Origin: Chloroflexota bacterium
GTDB lineage: Bacteria; Chloroflexota; Anaerolineae; Caldilineales; Caldilineaceae
Assembly (NCBI GenBank): GCA_016199425.1
Contig: JACQGT010000349.1
Coordinates: 1-6,921 of the forward strand
Direction of reading: 5' to 3'
Length of the DNA: 6,921 nt
The translations under genes were made by a program, and so were the position numbers. Shown here piece after piece: positions 1 to 5,859 of this stretch (positions within the stretch are counted from its first letter, which is position 1; every line of letters starts with the position of its first letter). The notes under the pieces were generated by a model that saw only the letters and a program-made list of their open reading frames with translations, was not told the origin of the DNA and ran no database searches.

Positions 1-1
1 C

Positions 2-205
2 ATGGAGTGGAAGGAACACGTGGCCTGGTTTGCCCCGATTTTGGCGACGGCTGTGGCCTTCATTGTCTGGCGCTACGGCGACCACCTGATCGAGGATAGC
101 TACCTGCGCAAAATTGTCACCGCTCTCTTTATCCTGGCCTTCCTCACCGCCGGTATCGCCGGGCTGATGGGCGCTCTGATTACCAAAGCAGCCCCCATTC
201 TTTAG
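2..205 (+). CDS. Small two-helix membrane protein, possibly 5'-partial
   Basis: Function not recognised. The visible reading frame encodes 67 residues with two hydrophobic segments, roughly residues 7-23 (AWFAPILATAVAFIVWR) and 38-64, joined by a charged stretch (GDHLIEDSYLRK) that would lie on one side of the membrane. The ATG is the second base of the window, so no ribosome binding site can be seen; this could be the C-terminal end of a longer protein or a complete small protein. A gap of 54 bases separates it from the next gene on the same strand, which is also a small membrane protein, so the two are probably co-transcribed. They could be accessory subunits of a membrane complex encoded upstream of the window, but nothing in the sequence names it. 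Confidence 0.55.
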   Translation: MEWKEHVAWFAPILATAVAFIVWRYGDHLIEDSYLRKIVTALFILAFLTAGIAGLMGALITKAAPIL

Positions 206-259
206 CCGCCAAAACACATTCATCGTCTACAGCCTGCCTGGTTCGATAGGAGAAACACT

Positions 260-595
260 ATGACCGCCCAAATTTCCAAGAACAAACTGCCCAACGGTCC
301 CGCCGCCGCCGCCATACTGTCCAGCGCCATCGGTTCCTTTGTCATCGGTTTGATGACCACCGGCTCTGTGATCAGCGAAGGCTTGAAAAATGCCCTCAAC
401 TGGTACAATCCCGCCGGTCCGCTCTCCGGCAAGACTGGCGTCGCCATCATCGTTTGGCTGCTCAGTTGGTTCGTGCTGAACAGTATGTGGAAGGACAAGA
501 ACGTAGCCCTGCAACGGATCGTAACCTGGACTATCGTTCTGCTCGTCCTGGGCCTGATTCTGACCTTCCCACCGGTCTTCGAGGCCTTTGAATAG
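260..595 (+). CDS. Hypothetical small membrane protein, three helices
   Basis: Function not recognised. The product is 111 residues, with hydrophobic segments at about residues 15-36 (AAAAILSSAIGSFVIGLMTT), 60-74 (VAIIVWLLSWFVLN) and 87-104. A conserved-looking loop (NWYNPAGPLSGKTG) lies between the first two segments, and a short basic loop (MWKDKN) between the last two. The start is supported by AGGAG at 248-252, seven bases before the ATG. The lack of a signal peptide and the regular helix-loop pattern suggest an integral inner-membrane subunit rather than a secreted protein. It follows another small membrane protein and faces the two-component operon tail to tail. An accessory role in a respiratory or transport complex is a guess only. 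Confidence 0.7.
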   Translation: MTAQISKNKLPNGPAAAAILSSAIGSFVIGLMTTGSVISEGLKNALNWYNPAGPLSGKTGVAIIVWLLSWFVLNSMWKDKNVALQRIVTWTIVLLVLGLILTFPPVFEAFE

Positions 596-640
596 ACCCG
601 CTGCCTGATGACCGGCAGACCGGCAACTGACAAACAACAA

Positions 641-669
641 AGCGCCCTTGGGGGAATCCCAGGGGCGCT
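641..669 (-). terminator. Rho-independent terminator of the two-component operon
   Basis: The sequence forms a 12-bp stem (arms 641-652 and 658-669, with one G-T wobble) closed by a 5-base loop. Read on the minus strand, the stem is followed by a T-rich tail (TTTGTTGTTTG, about 641-631), as expected for intrinsic termination of transcripts from the response regulator gene, whose stop codon lies 43 bases upstream. On the plus strand the stem is followed by GCGCGTGC with no T run, so it would be a poor terminator for the plus-strand gene ending at 595. Confidence 0.75.
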
Positions 670-680
670 GCGCGTGCAAC

Positions 681-720
681 GTCAGGTGACAGTCATTGTA
701 GAAAGTGGCTGTCACCTGAC
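681..720. repeat. Perfect 12-bp inverted repeat overlapping the regulator stop codon
   Basis: GTCAGGTGACAG (681-692) and CTGTCACCTGAC (709-720) are exact reverse complements separated by 16 bases. The inner part of each arm, GTCAGGTGAC, is itself nearly palindromic. The arm at 709-720 contains the minus-strand stop codon of the response regulator (712-714) and its last codons. It lies next to the terminator hairpin but lacks a T tail of its own. It could be a transcript-stabilising stem-loop or one copy of a dispersed palindromic element. No flanking target-site duplication or transposase is visible. Confidence 0.7.
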
Positions 721-1368
721 AACCTGCTCGATGTGATTGCGCACGGCGTAGGTGGCGGCCTCGATGCGGTTCGAGAGGCCCAACTTCTCCAGGATTGTGC
801 TTACGTGATTGCGTACGGTAATGGGACTCAGAACCAACTCCCCGGCGATCTCGGCGTTGCTTTTGCCCTCAGTCACCCCAGCCAGCACCTGTAGCTCCCG
901 TTCGCTCAGATCGCGAAAGGCAGCCACCCCGGCTGCCTGTTCTGCCCGCTGCATGTGGGCCAGCACCTGGCGGGTTACTTTGGGGTCCAGCACCGCATCG
1001 CCTTGGGCCACGGCCCGTACAGAACGCAGCAGTTCGTCCGTACTGAGTTGTTTGAGCACATAGCCCGCGGCCCCGGCCCCGATGGCCTCAGTCACCAGTT
1101 CGTCGTCGGCATAGGAGGTCAGCATCAAGACCTGGACGTGAGGATGGCCGCGCCGGATCTCCCGGCAGGCGTCGATGCCCGTGCGATCGGGCAGGCGGAT
1201 GTCCATCAGCACTACATCGGGTTGCAACTGGGCACTCAGCCGCATGGCCTCGGCTGCGCTGGCTGCCTCGCCCACCACTTCCAGGTCCGGTTCGCCGTCG
1301 AGCAGGGTGCGCAGCCCCAGGCGCACCACCTGATGATCATCCACCAACAGTAGACGTATGGGTTTCAT
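712..1368 (-). CDS. NarL/FixJ-type response regulator (REC-LuxR HTH)
   Basis: This is a cytoplasmic DNA-binding response regulator of 218 residues, the usual length for the family. The receiver domain (about residues 1-122) has the acidic pair D10-D11, the phospho-acceptor D56 (VVLMD), T84 and K106. The C-terminal LuxR-type helix-turn-helix (about 153-212) shows LSERELQVL, then SPITVRNHVSTILEKL. The start is the ATG at 1366-1368, because GAGGAGAA lies six bases upstream on the minus strand; a GTG 15 bases further up gives a slightly longer frame without that support. The gene overlaps the end of the histidine kinase gene by 32 bases, so translation is probably coupled. It would be phosphorylated by that kinase; its target promoters cannot be told from this window. 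Confidence 0.93.
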   Translation of the reverse strand: MKPIRLLLVDDHQVVRLGLRTLLDGEPDLEVVGEAASAAEAMRLSAQLQPDVVLMDIRLPDRTGIDACREIRRGHPHVQVLMLTSYADDELVTEAIGAGAAGYVLKQLSTDELLRSVRAVAQGDAVLDPKVTRQVLAHMQRAEQAAGVAAFRDLSERELQVLAGVTEGKSNAEIAGELVLSPITVRNHVSTILEKLGLSNRIEAATYAVRNHIEQVVR

Positions 1369-2791
1369 GCACTTCTCCTCCACGATTCTCGACGGGTATC
1401 TCGACGCGCACGGTTGTGCCTTTGCCCGGCGTGCTGTGCAGGCGAATGTCGCCCCCCAACATGCGTGAGCGGTCGCGCATGTTGTTCAGGCCATAGCCTA
1501 GCACGAAATCTGCAGGAAGACCGTGACCATTGTCTTCGATCTGTAGACAAAGCATTCCTTCGCCGACACTTGACGAGAGCACCACACGTGTGGCCTGGGC
1601 GTGGCGGGCGATGTTACTCATGGCTTCATTGGCAATGGCCAGCAGATGGCCTACTTGGGCTGGTGTGAGAGAAACTTCGGCAGGCAGGGATAGACGCAGG
1701 TCGATCTCGGCCAGGGAGCGTAGGGGCGAAGTGGTCGCCAGTTCCTGCAAACCCGCGGCCAGACTTTGGCCCGTGGGCTGGGGGCGTAGCTGGCCGATGT
1801 GACCGCGGATGTCGGCCACGGCCTGATCCAAGAGGTCCACGCTTTGGCGAAGTTGGGCCAATCCACCTTCGTCGTTTGCCTGCACAATACTGCGCTCGGC
1901 GGTGCGCAGTAGCAGCCCCGCCGCGTAGATGGTCTGTAGCGTGCCGTCGTGCAATTCCCGGCCAATGCGTTCGCGTTCGGCCAGCAGCAGTTGGCTCTCT
2001 TCCATGCCGCCGATGCGCCGGTCCAACTCCACCCGGAAGACTTCCAGCGCACGCAAGATCGCGATCATCAACAACAGGCCGAAAAAGCTGCGATAGACCT
2101 GAACCGGCAGCAGGGTCCATGCCTGTAATGCTTCCTCGTTGAGACGATTGGCCGGGAAGAAATCACCGGCCGGCACGAGCAGCCCGCCGAAGATGGCATA
2201 GCCCAGCAGCGCCAGCCCGGCCAGCCGCAACATAGCAGCGATGTGGTTCAACTTGAGGGGAACAATGGCAGTGCGGGCCTGACGGCGCAAGCCATAGGCG
2301 GCGAGCAAGCCACCGGGGAAGCCCATACTGTAGCGGGCAAGTATGCTGCCTAGTTGATGCCAGGCTTCCATATTGGCGGCAGCGTTAAAAGCCCAACCAA
2401 ACATCCAGAGTAGCCAGATTGTCAACACGCCCGTGGGCAGATAACGGACATAACGCGAGGGGCCGGGCAGCGGGCGCAGGCTCTCCACGCCGAACTGAAA
2501 AAGGCAGGCGAAGGAGAGGGCCAGCACCAGAAGCTGGGCCGTCAGCAGCAGATCGATGAAGGGTACGGGCAGATACTGGGCCTGAATGGGGATGAAGACA
2601 TCACCCCATTCGTGGATGCCGTGGGTGAAGCCAAAAGCCGCCAGCCAGTTCAGATTGCGGGCCAGGGTCAGCCGGCTGTGCCGCCAGGATTGCAGAGCAA
2701 TGGCCAGACCCAGCACAAAGAAGACCTGGCCGTAGATGAATAGGATGATCAGAAAGTTATATTCGAAAAAGGCTCGCAGCGCCTCTGTCAT
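1337..2791 (-). CDS. Membrane sensor histidine kinase, HisKA_3 / NarL-partner type
   Basis: The product has 484 residues. The N-terminal half (about 1-250) is a polytopic membrane domain with six or seven hydrophobic segments, near residues 12-32, 78-100, 118-137, 155-167, 185-207 and 226-248, plus a weaker one near 47-60. It has no large periplasmic loop, so the signal is probably sensed within or near the membrane. A short charged linker (250-275) leads to the dimerisation and phosphotransfer box ERIGRELHDGTLQTIY, with H281 as the phospho-accepting histidine. The ATPase domain shows the N box NEAMSNIARHA (388-398), G1 EDNGHGL (419-425), G2 GYGLNNMRDR (432-441) and GKGTTV (456-461). It precedes and overlaps the response regulator gene. 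No known sensor domain such as PAS, GAF or HAMP was recognised, so the stimulus is unknown. Confidence 0.92.
   Translation of the reverse strand: MTEALRAFFEYNFLIILFIYGQVFFVLGLAIALQSWRHSRLTLARNLNWLAAFGFTHGIHEWGDVFIPIQAQYLPVPFIDLLLTAQLLVLALSFACLFQFGVESLRPLPGPSRYVRYLPTGVLTIWLLWMFGWAFNAAANMEAWHQLGSILARYSMGFPGGLLAAYGLRRQARTAIVPLKLNHIAAMLRLAGLALLGYAIFGGLLVPAGDFFPANRLNEEALQAWTLLPVQVYRSFFGLLLMIAILRALEVFRVELDRRIGGMEESQLLLAERERIGRELHDGTLQTIYAAGLLLRTAERSIVQANDEGGLAQLRQSVDLLDQAVADIRGHIGQLRPQPTGQSLAAGLQELATTSPLRSLAEIDLRLSLPAEVSLTPAQVGHLLAIANEAMSNIARHAQATRVVLSSSVGEGMLCLQIEDNGHGLPADFVLGYGLNNMRDRSRMLGGDIRLHSTPGKGTTVRVEIPVENRGGEVHETHTSTVGG
1371..1380 (-). promoter_or_regulatory. Ribosome binding site fixing the regulator start
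   Basis: On the minus strand GAGGAGAAGT lies just upstream of the ATG at 1366-1368, with AGGAG (1375-1379) six bases from the start. It is embedded in the last codons of the kinase gene and decides the start in favour of MKPIRLLL over the upstream GTG. Confidence 0.8.
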
Positions 2792-2933
2792 CGAGTACTC
2801 TGTTCCCGTGGCTGGTCAAATATGGCGGCGGATGCCATCGATCGGATGCGCCGTTCTGGATCGCGCCCTTCAGTCTACCACGAAGCCGCCTCGACGAAAA
2901 TCGATTGGTATGTTCAAAGGCTGAAGGCGACTC
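2792..2933. other. Divergent intergenic region, no clear promoter seen
   Basis: This stretch separates the minus-strand kinase gene from the plus-strand methyltransferase remnant and Rieske gene, so promoters for both directions would be expected in or near it. I see no convincing -35/-10 pair. A minus-strand TTGACC (2814-2819) has a TACTCG 16 bases on, but that would put the -10 box directly against the kinase start codon. Short open frames here look like noise. Confidence 0.5.
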
Positions 2934-3149
2934 TTGACGAAGACAAGAAGCGAACCGCGCCATTTTGCCTGGACGACACGCGCCGTCTGTCCCTGTTCCT
3001 CGGCTACGTTTCGCAGTATGCTGCGCCGGCTCTGGTCGCTGGTGCGGGGGTCACAGGTACCGGAGATCGGCGTGGGCATGGACAAGAACCTGCCCTACCA
3101 CCCGCCCCATCCGACCCTGACCGCCATCGATCTGTCGGTATGCGTGTGA
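2934..3149 (+). pseudogene. Truncated SAM-dependent methyltransferase remnant
   Basis: The frame ending at 3149 reads LRRLWSLVRGSQVPEIG then VGMDKNLPYHPPHPTLTAIDLS, which matches motif I and post-I of class I SAM-dependent methyltransferases of the Methyltransf_11 / UbiE-like kind (typically VLEVGVGTGKNLPYYP...AIDLS). The glycine motif is damaged: Asp replaces the third Gly and Pro replaces the usual Leu before Glu. The frame stops two residues after the AIDLSV element, so about three quarters of a normal enzyme of about 200 residues is missing. Upstream of about 3010 the most family-like reading (KKRTAPFCLDD) is in a different frame, suggesting a frameshift. The 5' end is uncertain. The remnant ends 12 bases before the Rieske start codon. 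I infer a decayed gene cut by a deletion. Confidence 0.65.
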
Positions 3150-3161
3150 CCGGAGGCTGAA

Positions 3162-3815
3162 ATGAGCGTTATGACCCCTGTGTCTCAATCTACAGCCACC
3201 CAGAATCGGGGGCGCGAATCTGCCGCTGAAAAAGTTGGCGCGCCCGGCGTCAATCGGCGGGAGTTTCTCACCTATGCCTGGGGAACAGCCCTGGCGTTGA
3301 TCAGTGCCGAGGGTGGCCTTGCTACTTACATGTTTATGATGCCCCGTTTCCGCGCCGGCGAGTTCGGCGGTATGTTTGATTGGGGGCCAGCGCAAAGCCT
3401 GCCGGATGTGGGAAACTCACCACAAAACAGCCCGGACGGACGCTATTGGCTCTATCACAGCGAGCAGGGGGTGAAGGCAATCTACCAGGTCTGTACCCAT
3501 TTGGGCTGCTTATACAAATGGAGCGAGTCCACCAATCGCTTCGAATGCCCCTGCCACGGCTCCAAATTCACCGCCGACGGGGACTACATCGAAGGCCCCG
3601 CACCCCGTTCGCTGGACCAATTTGTGGTGGAGATAGTCGAAAATGGACAGGTAGTGGCCCAAACGACAGAAGGCGAAACTGCGATTCTCCCGCCTCAGAC
3701 AACGAACCCCAACGCCGAGATTCACATCCAGACCGGCAAGAAGATTCTGGGCAAGCCGGCAAACACATCGCCGGCGCGTGCCATCACCCAGGCGTTTGCC
3801 AAAAAAATCACATAG
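3162..3815 (+). CDS. Rieske [2Fe-2S] protein, Tat-type N-terminal anchor
   Basis: This is a 217-residue Rieske iron-sulfur protein, likely an electron-transfer subunit that oxidises quinol together with a cytochrome b. Box I is CTHLGC (ligands C111 and H113, disulfide partner C116) and box II is CPCHGS (ligands C129 and H132, disulfide partner C131), with S134 conserved and F136 where mitochondrial-type proteins carry Tyr. A twin-arginine motif NRREFLTYAW (31-40) precedes a hydrophobic helix (about 37-60), consistent with Tat export and retention as a membrane anchor, placing the cluster outside. The C-terminal tail (170-217) is hydrophilic. GGAGG at 3152-3156, five bases before the ATG, supports the start. 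No cytochrome b or c gene is seen in the window, so the partner must be encoded elsewhere, possibly outside the left edge. Confidence 0.93.
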   Translation: MSVMTPVSQSTATQNRGRESAAEKVGAPGVNRREFLTYAWGTALALISAEGGLATYMFMMPRFRAGEFGGMFDWGPAQSLPDVGNSPQNSPDGRYWLYHSEQGVKAIYQVCTHLGCLYKWSESTNRFECPCHGSKFTADGDYIEGPAPRSLDQFVVEIVENGQVVAQTTEGETAILPPQTTNPNAEIHIQTGKKILGKPANTSPARAITQAFAKKIT

Positions 3816-3946
3816 CTGCGCTGATCCCCGTACATTTCTCGTCGTGCGGTAACTGCTCAATTACAGCGGGAATTGTCACTGGAGCCGTCCCGCATGTCTG
3901 GACAATTGCGATGGTTGCGCGCCCTGGAGCAGGCGCAAAACTGTAG
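3816..3946 (+). other. Intergenic spacer without a recognised gene
   Basis: This spacer lies between the Rieske stop codon and the sulfur-operon promoter. An open frame passes through it from inside the Rieske gene, but it has no start signal or recognisable protein. The hairpins at 3866-3893 and 3871-3907, and a small GCGCC/GGCGC stem near 3920-3937, are the only structure I see. Confidence 0.5.
3866..3893. other. Weak stem-loop after the Rieske gene
   Basis: GCGGGA (3866-3871) and TCCCGC (3888-3893) pair perfectly around a 16-base loop, 51 bases past the Rieske stop codon. An overlapping dyad, AATTGTC (3871-3877) and GACAATT (3901-3907), shares part of it. Neither strand has a T run after the stem, so this is not a classic terminator. 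It may be an mRNA 3' structure, or chance. Confidence 0.3.
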
Positions 3947-3975
3947 TTGACAACGCACCATTTCGGTGTTAGAAT
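3947..3975 (+). promoter_or_regulatory. Near-consensus sigma70 promoter of the sulfur operon
   Basis: The -35 box TTGACA (3947-3952) is a perfect consensus, followed by a 17-base spacer and the -10 box TAGAAT (3970-3975), one mismatch from TATAAT. Transcription would start near 3982, giving a leader of about 37 bases before the ArsR-rhodanese start codon. Such a strong core promoter in front of an ArsR-family gene fits a system kept off by the repressor. Confidence 0.85.
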
Positions 3976-4003
3976 TCAAGTATTCTATTGAATAATGTAG
4001 AAT
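3970..4003 (+). promoter_or_regulatory. Stacked dyad operator over the -10 box
   Basis: Three copies of one half-site alternate in direction: TAGAAT (3970-3975, identical to the -10 box), ATTCTA (3982-3987) and TAGAAT (3998-4003). The first two form an 18-bp dyad with a 6-base centre. A second dyad, ATTCAA-N8-TTGAAT (3974-3993), overlaps it. The block is strongly AT-rich against its surroundings and covers the -10 box and expected start site, where an ArsR-family repressor would block transcription. ATTC/GAAT arms resemble the operators I recall for the sulfide-responsive ArsR proteins SqrR and BigR. Which dyad is bound is inference. Confidence 0.65.
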
Positions 4004-4018
4004 TGAGGTCCGTATCTA

Positions 4019-4693
4019 ATGCCAAACTCTATCGACAATAAACGCCGACAGAAAGAGACCCTCTACCAGTTTTTTGCCCACATCGGCAAGGCCCTCTCTA
4101 ACCCCCACCGGTTGGAACTGGTGGATTTGTTGACCCAGGCCCCGCGCACGGTGGAGGAGCTGGCCGCCGTGGCCCACATGAGCATCGCCAACACCTCCCA
4201 GCATTTGCAGCGACTCAAACAGGCCCGGCTGGTCCTTGACGAGCGGGAAGGCGTCTACATTCGTTATCGTCTGGCCGACGACGCTGTGGCCCGGCTGTGG
4301 CAGGAGTTGCGCGCCGTGACCGAGCAACAGATGGCCGAGGTGCGCGACGCACTGGACGCCTATCGGGATCGGCGCTATGAATTCGAGCAGATATCCATGG
4401 CGGAGCTACGACAGAGACTACAGAATGGCGATGTGGTACTGATCGATGTACGCCCTGAAGTGGAGTACGCCGCCGGGCACATTTCCGGTGCGCTCTCCTT
4501 TCCGCTCGAGGATATGGCGCAACGGCTAAATTCTCTGCCCCCGGATTTGCCCGTTGTTGCCTATTGCCGCGGCCCTTATTGTGTTCTGGCCGACCAGGCC
4601 CTGGCATTGCTGACCGGACGCGGACGGCAAGTGGCCCGGCTGGAGGAAGGCGTGTGGGAATGGCAACAGGCCGGGTACGTCCTGAGTGATTGA
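4019..4693 (+). CDS. ArsR-family repressor fused to a rhodanese domain
   Basis: The product has 224 residues in two domains. Residues about 15-95 form an ArsR/SmtB winged helix-turn-helix (ALSNPHRLELVDLL, TVEELAAVAHMS, recognition helix SIANTSQHLQRL at 55-66, wing DEREGVYIRYRL). A linker helix (95-120) joins it to a single rhodanese domain (about 122-222: LIDVRPEVEYAAGHISGA, active loop CRGPYC at 183-188, then EGVWEWQQAGY). C183 is the expected catalytic cysteine. C183 and C188 are the only cysteines in the protein: the metal-binding ELCVC motif and the cysteine pair of BigR/SqrR are absent from the DNA-binding part. I infer a repressor that senses sulfane sulfur through its rhodanese cysteines and controls its own operon. 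GAGG at 4005-4008 lies ten bases before the ATG. Confidence 0.9.
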   Translation: MPNSIDNKRRQKETLYQFFAHIGKALSNPHRLELVDLLTQAPRTVEELAAVAHMSIANTSQHLQRLKQARLVLDEREGVYIRYRLADDAVARLWQELRAVTEQQMAEVRDALDAYRDRRYEFEQISMAELRQRLQNGDVVLIDVRPEVEYAAGHISGALSFPLEDMAQRLNSLPPDLPVVAYCRGPYCVLADQALALLTGRGRQVARLEEGVWEWQQAGYVLSD

Positions 4694-4724
4694 CCATAAG
4701 GTGACATAGCCACATTTATTGTTT

Positions 4725-4731
4725 AGGGAGG
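4725..4731 (+). promoter_or_regulatory. Ribosome binding site fixing the dioxygenase start
   Basis: AGGGAGG lies five bases before the ATG at 4737. It rules out the in-frame TTG at 4719, which lies upstream of this site and would make the binding site part of the coding region. Confidence 0.85.
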
Positions 4732-4736
4732 AAAAC

Positions 4737-5846
4737 ATGGCTCAACCCGCGATTTCTGTCGAAGCATTGCAAGGGCTGTTGGCCCACAGCCAGCCGGTGA
4801 CTGTGCTGGATATTCGGCGCGCCGATGAACGGGCCGAGTGGTCCATCCCGGGCAGCATGCACGTGGATGTGTACGACGCCCTGAACGCCAACCGGCCCAA
4901 CGCGCTGGCCACCCTGAACCTGCCCACGGATCGGCCGGTGGTCACCATCTGCGGCGCGGGCAAAACCAGCCTGCTGGCAGCCGAACAACTGCGCGCCCGG
5001 GGGTTCGACGCCCACTCCCTGACAGGCGGCATGAAAGGCTGGAGCCTGGCCTGGAACCAGGCGGAGGTCGCGCTGCCGGGCAGTAAAGCCCGGGTTGTGC
5101 AGGTGCGGCGTACGGGCAAAGGCTGCCTTTCGTACCTAATCGGCGCGGACCGCACGGCGGCGGTGGTTGACCCGGCTCTGGAGCCGGATGTCTATCTCGG
5201 TCTGGCGCGCCAGAACGGCTGGACCATCACCCACATTTTCGAGACCCACGTCCACGCCGATCACCTCTCCCGGGGCCGTGTATTGGCCGAGCGCAGTGGC
5301 GCGACCCACCACCTGCCGGAGCAGAAGCGGGTCGTTTATCCCTTCGCTCCCATCCAGGATGGGCAGGAGATTGGGATTGGACCGGCCCGCCTCGCCGCCC
5401 TGCGCACGCCGGGACACACGCCCGAAAGCACCTGCTATCTGCTGGACGGCCAGGCTTTGTTCACGGGAGACACGCTTTTCCTGGCCGGTGTGGGCCGGCC
5501 GGACCTGGAGGCCACTCCTGACGAAGCTCGTCGCCGAGCGCATTTGCTGTACCGCTCTCTGTGGCGACTCTTGGCCCTGCCCGCACAGACGATCGTTCTG
5601 CCGGGCCATGCCAGTGAACCGATTGCCTTCGACGGCGTGGCGCTAGCTGGGCCACTGGCGCAGGTGAAGGCGCAGGTGGCCCTGCTTCACATGCCGGAAG
5701 AGCGTTTTGTCGAATCGATTCTGGCCCGTATCCCGGCCACCCCGCCGAACCACCAGCGCATCGTAGAATTCAATGAGGCGGGATTGTTGCCGCAAGGCGA
5801 TCTGACGGATTGGGAAGCCGGAGCCAATCGTTGTGCCATCGCGTAA
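4737..5846 (+). CDS. Rhodanese-persulfide dioxygenase fusion (ETHE1-like MBL fold)
   Basis: The product has 369 residues. The N-terminal rhodanese domain (about 5-112) has the VLDIRRADER entry motif, catalytic C72 in the loop CGAGKTS, and the GGMKGW end motif. The metallo-beta-lactamase-fold domain (about 118-320) has ETHVHADH (H171, H173, D175, H176), TPGHTPES (H227), FTGDTLF (D245) and LPGHASE (H291). By ETHE1 correspondence H171, H227 and D245 would bind the single iron, and GVGRPDLEAT fits persulfide dioxygenases rather than glyoxalase II. The expected chemistry is oxidation of glutathione or other low-molecular-weight persulfide to sulfite, with the rhodanese moving sulfane sulfur to or from thiols in the cytoplasm. 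Described dioxygenase-rhodanese fusions such as CstB and Burkholderia PRF have the rhodanese C-terminal; here it comes first. The gene lies 43 bases after the repressor gene. Confidence 0.9.
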   Translation: MAQPAISVEALQGLLAHSQPVTVLDIRRADERAEWSIPGSMHVDVYDALNANRPNALATLNLPTDRPVVTICGAGKTSLLAAEQLRARGFDAHSLTGGMKGWSLAWNQAEVALPGSKARVVQVRRTGKGCLSYLIGADRTAAVVDPALEPDVYLGLARQNGWTITHIFETHVHADHLSRGRVLAERSGATHHLPEQKRVVYPFAPIQDGQEIGIGPARLAALRTPGHTPESTCYLLDGQALFTGDTLFLAGVGRPDLEATPDEARRRAHLLYRSLWRLLALPAQTIVLPGHASEPIAFDGVALAGPLAQVKAQVALLHMPEERFVESILARIPATPPNHQRIVEFNEAGLLPQGDLTDWEAGANRCAIA

Positions 5847-5848
5847 CC

Positions 5849-5853
5849 AGGAG
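5849..5853 (+). promoter_or_regulatory. Ribosome binding site supporting a GTG start
   Basis: AGGAG lies six bases before GTG 5860-5862 and just after the stop codon of the dioxygenase gene. It favours this GTG over the ATG at 5872, which is in the same frame but sits 18 bases from the site. Confidence 0.7.
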
Positions 5854-5859
5854 ACGCTC

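Noticed and set aside
220..715. Two minus-strand open frames of 137 and 162 residues
   Set aside because: They run antisense to the small membrane protein gene and through the terminator and inverted repeat, with no ribosome binding site or family features.
681..720. Inverted repeat as an insertion sequence end
   Set aside because: There is only one compact repeat, with no transposase and no visible target-site duplication nearby.
955..1353. 132-residue plus-strand open frame
   Set aside because: It is antisense to the receiver domain of the response regulator and rich in His, Gln and Gly without motifs.
2792..2819. Minus-strand TTGACC-N16-TACTCG as the kinase promoter
   Set aside because: The -10 box would touch the kinase start codon, leaving no room for a transcription start upstream of the gene.
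3380..3946. 188-residue plus-strand open frame
   Set aside because: It is a shifted frame of the Rieske gene that reads into the spacer; the Rieske frame carries both cluster-binding boxes.
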